Origin: Mucilaginibacter sabulilitoris | GTDB lineage: Bacteria > Bacteroidota > Bacteroidia > Sphingobacteriales > Sphingobacteriaceae | Assembly (NCBI RefSeq): GCF_034262375.1 | Contig: NZ_CP139558.1 | Location: forward strand, 2,108,001 to 2,172,000 | Reading direction: 5' to 3' | DNA length: 64,000 nucleotides | Shown here: in pieces, positions 35,056 to 44,318 of the stretch | Position numbering within the stretch: position 1 is the first letter of the stretch | Layout of the letters: each line of letters begins with the position of its first letter | The notes under the pieces: generated by a model | Seen by the model: only the letters and a program-made list of their open reading frames with translations | Told to the model about the DNA's origin: nothing | Databases searched by the model: none | Position numbers and translations under genes: made by a program

Positions 35056-38000
35056 ATGTCACAATCTTATCTACTCAACAAAGAAATATTAGTCAATATC
35101 GAACAATATAGAGATAAATTCGAAACACTCCCATTGTTAAAGTTACCAACCGGAGCATCTGTCACGGGAACTGCTCAAAAAGGTATTGGAGAACAAGAAT
35201 TAGTAGTAGGCGAGGATGTGTTTAAAACGCTTACTTTTTTAGCTGAGGAGCAAGATTGCGGCATAGACCTCATATTACTCGCAGCTTATAAAATCTTGCT
35301 GCAACGATATTCGGCTCAGGAAGACCTTTTTATCACCCAAATCGGATTACGTAATCAGCATGAAGGCGATTATGCCTTAAAATGTGGTTTTCATGCGATC
35401 AGGAGCTTTATCAGTGGAGAGACAACCTGCCTTGAGGTTATTCAGCAGTTGAAGGCTACGCGGTTAGATACACAATACGCTAATAATTTGAGATTTGATG
35501 ACCTGCAGCTTATTTTGTCAAACTTCAACATTGATAAAGATGTATTCCGGGCTTTATTTGGTTTCGATCAAACCGGCGATGTGACGTCGCGCAGCGAGCT
35601 AAAAGCACTTATTGATATTTATTTTGAAAGTTTTTATCTAGGGCTATTTTTTAATGAATCAATCACCGGGATTTCCGGATCATTGTGCTACAACACCGCT
35701 TATTTTGATCCTGCCTTTATCTCTAAATTCATCGGGCATCTTAGTCAGCTACTGGAGTTAATGGCCGCCAACCCAAATCAAGAAATCGGGGAATACCAAT
35801 TGCTCTCCGCAGAGGAATGGGAAAGAATTATTGTGGAATTCAATAATACTGCAACCCCATACCCGAAAGAAAAGCTACTATTTTCGCTCTTTGAAGAGCG
35901 CGCCGACACGCATCCAGATGCCATCGCATTAATTCAGGGCAAGCGTACCCTGACTTATCAACAACTGAATCAACAAGCCAATCGTCTGGCCCACTCACTT
36001 ATTGAGAAGGGGGTGCTTCCAGGTGATAATGTAGGCATACTGGCAGAAAGGGATTTCAGTATGATCGTTGGAATGCTGGGAATCCTGAAAGCCGGTGGGG
36101 CCTATGTTCCGGTTGACCCGGATTATCCGATTGAGCGGCAGGAATATATCTTTAATCAATCGGTGCTAAAACTAATTATTGCTGACAACAACTATCCGCT
36201 CAAGTCGATGATTGATGCCAGCAAATTTATAATAATTGATTTCAATGCCGTCGATAATGGCAAGATGACTAACCCGAACGTAAAGGTCAGCAGCCAGCAA
36301 CTCGCTTATACGATTTACACTTCCGGTTCAACTGGTAAACCAAAAGGTGTGATGATCGAACACCATTCTGCTGTTAATCTGATCCTTTGGGTTAACAAAA
36401 CCTTTCATGTAGACGCTACGGACAGGCTGTTGTTCATTACTTCCATGTGTTTCGACCTTTCTGTTTATGATATATTCGGAATATTATCAGCCGGTGGCCA
36501 GATTGTTATCGCCCGCCAGGATCAGATACGTGACGTAAAACAGCTTCAGCGCATGTTAGTGGATTATCAGATTACATTTTGGGATTCAGTTCCTACAACG
36601 CTGGATTATTTAATTTTGAATCTGGATACCGAAGAGCAGGGGTATCGTTATTCCGGCCTGAAGACCGTATTTCTAAGTGGTGACTGGATCCCACTGAGTT
36701 TGCCGGAGCGGATTAAAAAATATATGACAGCGGCCAATGTTATCAGCCTTGGCGGTGCAACAGAAGGTACTGTATGGTCAAACTTTTTTCCCGTGACTGC
36801 AACGTCGGATCAATGGAACAGTATTCCCTATGGTAAACCGATAGCCAACAATTTATTTTATATTTTGAATAAACAATTGCAGCCGGTTCCCTTTGGTGTG
36901 GTTGGAGATTTATACATTGGTGGTGTTGGCGTGGCCCGTGGGTATGCTAATGATCCGGATAAAACTGCAGCAGCGTTTGTGCCTGATCCATTTAATAAAA
37001 CTTTGGGGGGTATGATGTACCGCACTGGTGATCTGGGTAAAATGATGCCTGACCTGAATATGGAATTTATTGGCCGAGTAGATAATCAGGTAAAGATACA
37101 AGGATTTAGAATTGAGTTGGGGGAAATTGAAAACGTATTGAAAGGTTGTCATCTTATATGTAATGCGGTGGTCCTGGCCAAGGATGATCAGCAGGGAAAA
37201 AAAAGACTGATTGCCTACGTGATGCCTGAAGGCGGCAAATTCAATAAGGAGGCCGTTATGGATTATTTGCGGGTCAAGCTTCCAGGATATATGATACCTT
37301 CGGTTTGGGTGGAAATGGAAATTTTGCCATTAACTTCCAACGGAAAGATTGACCGAAAATCCCTGCCTGATGTTCATCCACAAGATGTAGTCACCGCAGA
37401 GGCCAGACCGGCTACCGAAACAGAATTAATTTTACAATCCATTTGGCAGGAATGCATGGGGATAGCCAGGATAGCTTTAAATGCCAATTTTTTTGAGTTG
37501 GGCGGCCATTCGCTTAAAGCCGTTCAGATATTGTCTAAGTTTGAGAAACGTACTGGTAAAGGGTTTCAGATCTCTGTGCTTTTTAAACATCCAGATATAG
37601 AATCTCTGGCCAGATTTATTGATGACGATGATCAGGATATTGTATTTACGTCCCTTATCCCCATTAAACCTTCCGGATCCAAAGCTCCTCTGTATATTAT
37701 TCATGGAGAAGGCCTTAACGTGCTTAATTTCAGCGAGCTGGCGAATTGTATAGACAAGGATCAACCCATTTATGGTTTGCAGGCCAAGGGACTGAATGGC
37801 ATCGATGAGCCGTTCGATTCTATCCCGGACATTGCTGCACATTATCTGGAGGAAATTTTGCGACATAATCCTGATGGCCCTTATATTTTAGCTGGTTATT
37901 CATTTGGTGGTTATGTAGCGGTGGAAATGAACCGTCAGCTTTCCGTCTTGGGCAAAAAGGTAAGCATGCTGATCATGTTTGACACGAATGCCGAAAAAAC

Positions 38001-38451
38001 AGAATATAAAGACTGGTACAAACTATTTCCGAAAAAAGTTAAAAGAAATATTCCTAAGCTGCTGACTTTTATCAGAAATTCAGTTACTCAACCGGTAAAT
38101 ACCTTTAAAAACCAATCGCAACAAGCCGCGAAAAAACGCTTGGCTAAAGAATCAGAAAAGTTTTACCAGCAAATTGGTATTATCAAAGAAAAGCATCTTG
38201 CGGCATTCCGTAAATACCAACTTAAACCATTCGATAATAAGGTTTATTTATTTCGGGCAGATATCTGCGTTCATTACGTCAATGACGAGCAATATCTGGG
38301 ATGGAAAAAATATGCCCGGAATGGTGTTGAGGTTCTCCAGGTCCCCGGTGATCACCTTTCCATGCTCGAAAATCCTAATGTGAGCATACTGGCAGATATT
38401 TTGGAAAGAACATTGACACAATATAGTCAGACCAACCCGGATCTGCATTAA
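35056..38451 (+). CDS. Stand-alone nonribosomal peptide synthetase: half-condensation, adenylation, carrier, thioesterase
   Basis: 1131 residues. Residues 40-250 match only the C-terminal half of a condensation domain (LLAAYKILLQRYSAQEDLFI); there is no HHxxxDG. Adenylation domain 260-770: A3 YTIYTSGSTGKPKG (416), A4 FDLSVYDIFG (466), A5 LGGATEGTVW, A7 YRTGDLGKM, A8 GFRIELGEIE, A10 SNGKIDRK. Carrier: ELGGHSLKAVQ, Ser near 818. Thioesterase: AGYSFGGYV (947) with His in GDHLSM. Aligning by hand to GrsA gives pocket residues D-L-Y-D-F-S-L-V-W-K, close to the cysteine code DLYNLSLIWK but with Asp at position 278. The enzyme would activate one amino acid and release or transfer it. It lies inside the polysaccharide locus with a GNAT gene 24 nt downstream. 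Confidence 0.92.
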   Translation: MSQSYLLNKEILVNIEQYRDKFETLPLLKLPTGASVTGTAQKGIGEQELVVGEDVFKTLTFLAEEQDCGIDLILLAAYKILLQRYSAQEDLFITQIGLRNQHEGDYALKCGFHAIRSFISGETTCLEVIQQLKATRLDTQYANNLRFDDLQLILSNFNIDKDVFRALFGFDQTGDVTSRSELKALIDIYFESFYLGLFFNESITGISGSLCYNTAYFDPAFISKFIGHLSQLLELMAANPNQEIGEYQLLSAEEWERIIVEFNNTATPYPKEKLLFSLFEERADTHPDAIALIQGKRTLTYQQLNQQANRLAHSLIEKGVLPGDNVGILAERDFSMIVGMLGILKAGGAYVPVDPDYPIERQEYIFNQSVLKLIIADNNYPLKSMIDASKFIIIDFNAVDNGKMTNPNVKVSSQQLAYTIYTSGSTGKPKGVMIEHHSAVNLILWVNKTFHVDATDRLLFITSMCFDLSVYDIFGILSAGGQIVIARQDQIRDVKQLQRMLVDYQITFWDSVPTTLDYLILNLDTEEQGYRYSGLKTVFLSGDWIPLSLPERIKKYMTAANVISLGGATEGTVWSNFFPVTATSDQWNSIPYGKPIANNLFYILNKQLQPVPFGVVGDLYIGGVGVARGYANDPDKTAAAFVPDPFNKTLGGMMYRTGDLGKMMPDLNMEFIGRVDNQVKIQGFRIELGEIENVLKGCHLICNAVVLAKDDQQGKKRLIAYVMPEGGKFNKEAVMDYLRVKLPGYMIPSVWVEMEILPLTSNGKIDRKSLPDVHPQDVVTAEARPATETELILQSIWQECMGIARIALNANFFELGGHSLKAVQILSKFEKRTGKGFQISVLFKHPDIESLARFIDDDDQDIVFTSLIPIKPSGSKAPLYIIHGEGLNVLNFSELANCIDKDQPIYGLQAKGLNGIDEPFDSIPDIAAHYLEEILRHNPDGPYILAGYSFGGYVAVEMNRQLSVLGKKVSMLIMFDTNAEKTEYKDWYKLFPKKVKRNIPKLLTFIRNSVTQPVNTFKNQSQQAAKKRLAKESEKFYQQIGIIKEKHLAAFRKYQLKPFDNKVYLFRADICVHYVNDEQYLGWKKYARNGVEVLQVPGDHLSMLENPNVSILADILERTLTQYSQTNPDLH

Positions 38452-38475
38452 TTAAACTAAACAATTAAAATTTCA

Positions 38476-38913
38476 ATGACTATTGTATCCCTGACTAAAG
38501 AAAATTTAGCCGACTGTATAAAAGTTTTTTTAAAAGCTTATAACGGGGCGCCTTGGAATTATCTATGGACCGCAGAAAAGGCTTCTCTGTACCTTACCGA
38601 GTATATTACTTCCTCTAATTTTATAGGATTTATTTTATATGATGATAATGTCGCTGTTGGCGCCATGCTTGGACACTTCAAGACCTGGTGGACGAACGAC
38701 CAGCTCATGATTGATGAATTTTTTATTGCGTCAGAAAAGCAGCGTAAAGGATACGGGAAACGTCTGATGCAATTTTGCAGCGACAAGGCCAAGGAACGAG
38801 GTGCGGAGTTAATTGTGCTGATGACAAATAAGTATATGCCGGCGTATCAGTTTTATAATAAAATAAACTATACCACCACTGAGCAATACGTATTTATGTT
38901 TAAACAACTTTAA
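38476..38913 (+). CDS. GNAT family N-acetyltransferase
   Basis: 145 residues, one GNAT domain. Motif A: EFFIASEKQRKGYGKRLMQF (QxxGxG acetyl-CoA loop) followed by a helix; C-terminal NKYMPAYQFYNKINYTTTEQ, the usual motif B. It is 24 nt after the NRPS stop and probably in the same transcript. It could acetylate the amino acid handled by the NRPS or an amino sugar (inference). Complete. Confidence 0.85.
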   Translation: MTIVSLTKENLADCIKVFLKAYNGAPWNYLWTAEKASLYLTEYITSSNFIGFILYDDNVAVGAMLGHFKTWWTNDQLMIDEFFIASEKQRKGYGKRLMQFCSDKAKERGAELIVLMTNKYMPAYQFYNKINYTTTEQYVFMFKQL

Positions 38914-38959
38914 ATGATTTGCTGGCCATCAACCATAATATTACCCCAATAAATTTTAT

Positions 38960-40120
38960 ATGAAACCTAAGAGCTTTATTCAAAATATAGATCTTTTCAA
39001 CTGTAAATTCATTCTCAGAGATAAGCGATTTCTCTGGCTGGATTACGATAAAGGAATTAGTATTATCCTTGTCGCCTATGGACATTGTTTTTTTATGCTT
39101 TTGGATCATGGCATCAATATGTCAGCGTATCCATATTTTAACTATATAGGAACATTTTTGTACGGTTTCCGGATGCCGCTGTTTTTTATCGTGTCCGGAA
39201 TACTAATTTCCAATAGTTTGCGTAAGCGGGGTTTGCAGGCTTATCTGCTCAACCGGGTCAATAATATTTTGTTCCCTTTGATGATGTGGGGAGGGATACA
39301 AATTTCACTTGCCCTGATATCTGCACGTTACACCAATGCAGATATTACCCCTGCAAGTTATCTGAATTTAATCATCAACCCACGGCAAACGGGTCATTTC
39401 TGGTATCTTAATGCGCTGTTTTTTATTGGTGTGATTTATTCCTTGCTTAAAACAAAATTAAAACTTACTTCCGCTATCCAGTTGCTCATTGGTCTTGTAT
39501 TTTTTTCCATCGCAGGATATATTAATATTCATGACCTGCAGGCAGGACTACTCACCGATATCTGCCAGTTTTATTTATTTTTCGCGATGGGGGATACCAT
39601 ATCTAATATATTTCTGAATGAGCGCTTTGTGAAGCGTTATACGTCATGGAAAGTTTTTCTGCCGTTACTGGCACTTTTTATCATCATTCAATACAAGTTC
39701 ACAGAACTGAACCTACATGGCGGGAAGGACGGAATCAACTTTGTCGAGCATAAACTACCTTGGTTTTATTTATTTGAGGCACTAATAGGTTGCTCGCTAT
39801 CTGTTAGTCTTTCGTTTTTACTGCAGAAATATAAAGTGCTATCCTTTTTGAGGGTTATCGGTTACCATTCGCTCTATATTTATTGTATGCAGATCATTGT
39901 TATGAACATTATGAGGATCATCTTCATCAGCATATTAAAAATTGCTAATGTTCCTCTGCTGTTTGCTTTAATATGGACATCGGGAATTGTGATACCGATG
40001 TTGTTCTATAACATTGCGCTTAAACTTAATGCCTGGTGGTTGTTTACACTCCACAAACCACAGGATCATTATGATTTTGCCAAAGCAACAAGGACCAATT
40101 TAGCGATGGCTGAACGGTAA
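38960..40120 (+). CDS. Acyltransferase family 3 membrane protein
   Basis: 386 residues, about 10 helices. RFLWLDYDKGISIILVAYGH holds the D-x-KG-x6-H family motif, and YGFRMPLFFIVSGILISNSL the FFxxSG motif. HFWYLNALFFIGVIYSLLK follows. This matches the OafA/WecH/fucose-4-O-acetylase-like group; the form with RMPLFFxxSG is often an inner-membrane O-acetyltransferase of fucose or similar sugars, which would fit gmd/fcl downstream. It follows the GNAT gene by 46 nt. Substrate is not proven. Confidence 0.85.
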   Translation: MKPKSFIQNIDLFNCKFILRDKRFLWLDYDKGISIILVAYGHCFFMLLDHGINMSAYPYFNYIGTFLYGFRMPLFFIVSGILISNSLRKRGLQAYLLNRVNNILFPLMMWGGIQISLALISARYTNADITPASYLNLIINPRQTGHFWYLNALFFIGVIYSLLKTKLKLTSAIQLLIGLVFFSIAGYINIHDLQAGLLTDICQFYLFFAMGDTISNIFLNERFVKRYTSWKVFLPLLALFIIIQYKFTELNLHGGKDGINFVEHKLPWFYLFEALIGCSLSVSLSFLLQKYKVLSFLRVIGYHSLYIYCMQIIVMNIMRIIFISILKIANVPLLFALIWTSGIVIPMLFYNIALKLNAWWLFTLHKPQDHYDFAKATRTNLAMAER

Positions 40121-40327
40121 TAAGCGATCTGCGAAGTTACGCCCTGCGACAGGCTGCCGTAATGCGGATGATGACTATGACTTAGTGCTGTTTACATAAA
40201 GGGTAAAATACGGCACTAACATTAGAACAAACAAAACAGGCAACCGGCTCTGATTGGGCTGGTTATGGCCAATGCAATGTGGTATTAACGAATTTGCAAG
40301 ATCATTAATCATTATAAATAATTAGAA

Positions 40328-41713
40328 ATGAGTGAATATTACAAGACTATCAACAGAATGATCAATGTTTTGATGGATTATTTCGTGCTGAATATATCAT
40401 GGATGGTGGTCTACAACCTGTCTCATCACGCATTTTATCCCTGGATGCCGGATAAGTCACCATTGAACCTGATTTTAATCTTGAACCTATTGTGGCTTTT
40501 GGCATCCAACGTGGTTGGGCTTTATCGGCATTCCCAGCGTGGCCCCCTGCTCGTTAAACCGATCAAAACTCTCATACTGTATATTTTTTTGACATGTTAT
40601 GTCCTGATCGTTATCAATAATGAGGAGATCTACCACATTGATAAGGAGTCGTTGTTTTATGCCACAACATTGTTTGGTTGTCTCCTTTGGCTGGGCAAGT
40701 ACTGCCTTTACAAGACGGCAGGTAGTTCATTAATGATTTACGGGGAAACAAGGAAAGCCATTATGTTAACGGAGGGCAAAAACGGGATGGATTTTTACAA
40801 TCGTTTTGAAAAAGAAATGATCGGTTATGAATTGCTCGGCTTGTTTGATGATACCAAGCCGGCTGCTGAAGGATTTGTGTATTTAGGTAAGATCGATGCC
40901 TGCATGACTTACGTCATAGAACATAAAGTTGACGAGATATTCTGTGCCCTGGATCCCACTAAAAGAAGTACATTGGAAAGCCTGATTAAGGAAGCTGGTA
41001 GGAATATGGTCAGGTTTAGGCTTGTTCCTCAGCACTTCGATTACCTTCAAATACTCCTTCCTGATTCCTTGATTAAAGGGAATGCGCTTTCGTTAAGGTA
41101 TGAGCCCCTGGAGAATATTTTTAATCGCATAGCTAAAAGGATTTTTGATCTCATTTTTTCACTGTTAGTTATCGTATTGGTATTGAGTTGGCTTTTCCCG
41201 ATTATATATATTTTAATCAAAATGGAATCACCGGGGCCGGTCTTCTTTGTACAACCGAGGTCAGGCAGAGATAATACTACTTTCAGCTGTTTTAAGTTCA
41301 GGAGCATGCGTGTAAATGCACATGCTGATCATTTACAGGCCACCAAGGACGATTCAAGGATCACCAGGATCGGCGCTTTTCTTCGCAAAACCAGCCTCGA
41401 TGAAATGCCTCAGTTTTTCAATGTCTTGTTAGGGGATATGTCCGTTGTAGGCCCCAGACCGCATATGCTTAAACACACGGAGGAATATGCCAATCTGATT
41501 GATCATTTTATGGTACGCCATTTTATTAAGCCGGGTATCACCGGATGGGCTCAAATCAATGGTCTCAGGGGGGAGACGAAACTGCTGGACGCTATGCGTG
41601 CCAGGGTAGAGGCTGACATCTGGTATATGCAGAACTGGAGTTTCGATCTGGATCTTAAAATTATATTTTCAACATTTTTTAAAACTATTAAAGGGGATAA
41701 ATATGCGTTTTAG
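40328..41713 (+). CDS. Undecaprenyl-phosphate sugar phosphotransferase, WcaJ-like
   Basis: 461 residues. Four N-terminal helices (residues 15-130), a CoA-binding-like Rossmann region (LLGLFDDTKPAAEGFVYLGK), then a fifth helix and the bacterial sugar transferase domain: IKMESPGPVFFVQPRSGRDN, FSCFKFRSMRVNA, LRKTSLDEMPQFFNVLLGDM, SVVGPRPHM and PGITGWAQINGLRG. It transfers hexose-1-phosphate, usually glucose or galactose, to undecaprenyl phosphate, starting each repeat unit. All catalytic motifs (KFRSM, DE, PRP) are intact. Placed between the decoration genes and the glycosyltransferases. Confidence 0.93.
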   Translation: MSEYYKTINRMINVLMDYFVLNISWMVVYNLSHHAFYPWMPDKSPLNLILILNLLWLLASNVVGLYRHSQRGPLLVKPIKTLILYIFLTCYVLIVINNEEIYHIDKESLFYATTLFGCLLWLGKYCLYKTAGSSLMIYGETRKAIMLTEGKNGMDFYNRFEKEMIGYELLGLFDDTKPAAEGFVYLGKIDACMTYVIEHKVDEIFCALDPTKRSTLESLIKEAGRNMVRFRLVPQHFDYLQILLPDSLIKGNALSLRYEPLENIFNRIAKRIFDLIFSLLVIVLVLSWLFPIIYILIKMESPGPVFFVQPRSGRDNTTFSCFKFRSMRVNAHADHLQATKDDSRITRIGAFLRKTSLDEMPQFFNVLLGDMSVVGPRPHMLKHTEEYANLIDHFMVRHFIKPGITGWAQINGLRGETKLLDAMRARVEADIWYMQNWSFDLDLKIIFSTFFKTIKGDKYAF

Positions 41714-41799
41714 TAACGGCTATTTTAAAAAAGCGGGACAAGACATAGTCATCACCGCAAAAAGGACCGGATTGTCAACGAGATTAATCCTGAAGTAAT

Positions 41800-43011
41800 A
41801 TGAGAAAAATTCTTTTATCGGCCTTTGCCTGTGAACCTGACAAAGGATCAGAACAGGGAAATGGATGGAACTGGGCTAAGGGTTTGGCAGAAAAAGGTTA
41901 TGTGGTGCATTGTCTTACCAGAAGTGTTAACCGGCCAAGTATCGAAACTCATCCGCCAATCGACAATCTTCATTTCCATTATGTCGCCATGCCGCTGGGA
42001 ACTGAGGCGCTGTATCTAATGACACAGGCATCCATTTATCTGCATTACATGTTGTGGCAATATCTGGCTTACAAGAAAGGGAAATCCCTACACCGGGCAA
42101 TGAAATTTGAACTTGCTCACCACGTAACCTGGGGCAGCCTGCAAATGGGGTCGTTTTTATACAGACTCCGGATACCGTTTATATTTGGTCCTGCCGGTGG
42201 AGGTCAACAGGCACCGGAAAACTTCAGAAGATACTTCCTTAATCATTGGAATTCTGAACTGAAAAGAGAAAAGGTGAGCAACTGGATGATTAAATATAAT
42301 CCGGCATGTAAAAAAATGCTTAAAAAAGCAGATGTAGTATTGGTGTCCAATCAGGAAACATTAGCTATGGCCAAAGCTATAGGAGCAAAAAACTGCCAGA
42401 TTTCATTGGATATGGCTTTACCTGAGAGCTTTTTTCCTGAACAATTTAAACAAAAGAAGACGGTTGATGGTCATCTAAAATTATTATGGGTCGGCAGGTT
42501 TATGCCCAGAAAGGGACTTTTACTGGTGTTGGACGTTATGCAGCAACTAAAAGATCTTCCGGAGATTACATTAACAATAGTTGGCTATGGAGAAATGGAG
42601 GAGATCATCTCCGCGAAGATAAAAGAGTATGCATTGGAGGATACCGTGAAGATGGTCGGCCATGTACTTTATGAACAAGTAAGGCTATTTTATGATATGC
42701 ACGATATATTCTTCTTTACCTCACTGAGAGACTCCGGCCCAGCGCAATTACTCGAAGCGCAAGCGTTTGGTATGCCGATCATTACGCTGAATTTGCATGG
42801 TCAATCCCAAGTAGTTACAGACCGGACAGGTATCAGGTGCGATGCCAGTTCGCCGGAAATCGCTATTCCGGAGTTGAAAAAAGCCATCATCCATTTACAT
42901 CATCATCCGCAAATTGTGAGTGAAATGAGTATAGCCGCCAGTGAGTTTGCCCGCAAACAAACCATGTCGGAAAAAATCAGCAACATCGTCAACAGCTACT
43001 ACCCTGTGTAG
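41800..43011 (+). CDS. Glycosyltransferase family 4
   Basis: 403 residues. N-terminal AFACEPDKGSEQGNGWNWAK, a signature of a GT4 subgroup in exopolysaccharide loci (SAxACxPxxGSExxxGWxW). C-terminal LLWVGRFMPRKGLLLVLDVM and FFFTSLRDSGPAQLLEAQAF, donor-binding ExQAFG in place of ExMA. Retaining, nucleotide-sugar dependent, cytoplasmic. Likely an early extension step after WcaJ. Complete; followed by another GT4 after 77 nt. Confidence 0.88.
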   Translation: MRKILLSAFACEPDKGSEQGNGWNWAKGLAEKGYVVHCLTRSVNRPSIETHPPIDNLHFHYVAMPLGTEALYLMTQASIYLHYMLWQYLAYKKGKSLHRAMKFELAHHVTWGSLQMGSFLYRLRIPFIFGPAGGGQQAPENFRRYFLNHWNSELKREKVSNWMIKYNPACKKMLKKADVVLVSNQETLAMAKAIGAKNCQISLDMALPESFFPEQFKQKKTVDGHLKLLWVGRFMPRKGLLLVLDVMQQLKDLPEITLTIVGYGEMEEIISAKIKEYALEDTVKMVGHVLYEQVRLFYDMHDIFFFTSLRDSGPAQLLEAQAFGMPIITLNLHGQSQVVTDRTGIRCDASSPEIAIPELKKAIIHLHHHPQIVSEMSIAASEFARKQTMSEKISNIVNSYYPV

Positions 43012-43088
43012 TGCGAGGCGAAGGTAACAGATGGCTGCAGAACATTTAATAAGTATTACAGGATTTTCAAACATAAAGTTTTCATCAA

Positions 43089-44285
43089 TTGAGGGTATTA
43101 ATTTTACATAATGATTTACGGGTATATTGGAAGCGAAGACTTACTTTTTTACGGAGCTTCCTTAAATCCCGTGATATTGACCTTTATGTGATCGAATTGT
43201 TCGGCAAAGGCTCGCCTTATGTTTTTGATCCATATGATAACAAAGAGGTCTGGTGGAACTGTTTATTTCCTGATCACAGGGATAATGAACTTTCCAAAGC
43301 TATGATTAAAGAGGTTTTGTTTTCCAAATTAGCTGAAATCAATCCAGATGTGATCGTTGCCGGATCAATTGTGTTTTATTCGGGAGCACTTGGTTTGAGG
43401 TGGGCCAAAAATAATAACAAGAAATTTATCATGTTTGATGACGCGAAGCCGTCAAATGTCAAACGAAATGCTCTTGTTCAGCAGGTTAAAGATACGATAA
43501 CGAATCAAATTGATGCACTGTGGCTACCATCTAAGGATTATGAGGAGGAATATGCTGCTTTGTATAGTACAGCTTCCATTCACTTCTTTTATGGCTACAA
43601 CTGTATTGATAATGACTTATTCAAGTTTAAACAGCAAAAGCGATTTAATAACCGTAAAATAATTTGTGTGGCCAGGCTAGTCCCCATAAAGAATCTTGAC
43701 AACCTGCTCAAAGCATGGAAAACAGTCGAGGAGAAGAGTGATCTGGATACGCTTGTCATACTTGGAGACGGAACCTTAAATTCACAATTGACCGGTTTAC
43801 GGGATGAGCTGGGATTGAAAAGGGTGGAGTTTGTCGGTGCTATTCCGAATGACCTTATACCGCAATATCTGTTTGATTCAGATGCCTTTATTTTGCCAAG
43901 CTGGTCGGAGAGTTGGGGCCTTGTGGTTAATGAAGCCATGGCTGCCGGATTGCCGGTGCTATTGAGTAATAAAGTAAATGCTGCGGAGACACTGCTAATC
44001 GATGGGCTGAACGGCTATAGTTTTCCACCTTCCGATATTCAGGCGATGAGCGAAAAAATTATTCAATTTGTTCAGCTGTCGACGGAACTAAAAGAAAAAA
44101 TGTCCGCAACCTCTCTTGAAATAATAGACTCGTTAAACTATGAAAACATGGGCAACCAATTGTTATCTACTTTGCTGTTATTGAAGGCGATGCCTGTAAA
44201 AAAGAAAAGCTTTATAGCAAACTTCCTGATTAATTTTTGGGATGGCCGCTACAACACTCAGGGATGGGATACTGTTGGCGTTTAA
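43089..44285 (+). CDS. Glycosyltransferase family 4
   Basis: 398 residues; starts TTG 43089 since no ATG gives the first strand (RVLILHNDLRVYWKRRLTFL). Motifs: KIICVARLVPIKNLDNLLKA, VILGDGTLNSQLTGLRDELG, LPSWSESWGLVVNEAMAAGL with the E-x7-E pattern. A short extra C-terminal tail (NFWDGRYNTQGWDTVGV) is present. Retaining GT-B enzyme. It is part of the plus-strand run 40328-45805 and acts on the growing lipid-linked oligosaccharide. Donor unknown. Confidence 0.88.
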   Translation: MRVLILHNDLRVYWKRRLTFLRSFLKSRDIDLYVIELFGKGSPYVFDPYDNKEVWWNCLFPDHRDNELSKAMIKEVLFSKLAEINPDVIVAGSIVFYSGALGLRWAKNNNKKFIMFDDAKPSNVKRNALVQQVKDTITNQIDALWLPSKDYEEEYAALYSTASIHFFYGYNCIDNDLFKFKQQKRFNNRKIICVARLVPIKNLDNLLKAWKTVEEKSDLDTLVILGDGTLNSQLTGLRDELGLKRVEFVGAIPNDLIPQYLFDSDAFILPSWSESWGLVVNEAMAAGLPVLLSNKVNAAETLLIDGLNGYSFPPSDIQAMSEKIIQFVQLSTELKEKMSATSLEIIDSLNYENMGNQLLSTLLLLKAMPVKKKSFIANFLINFWDGRYNTQGWDTVGV

Positions 44286-44318
44286 TGTAAATCAATAACT
44301 AACAACACTAAAACAGAT

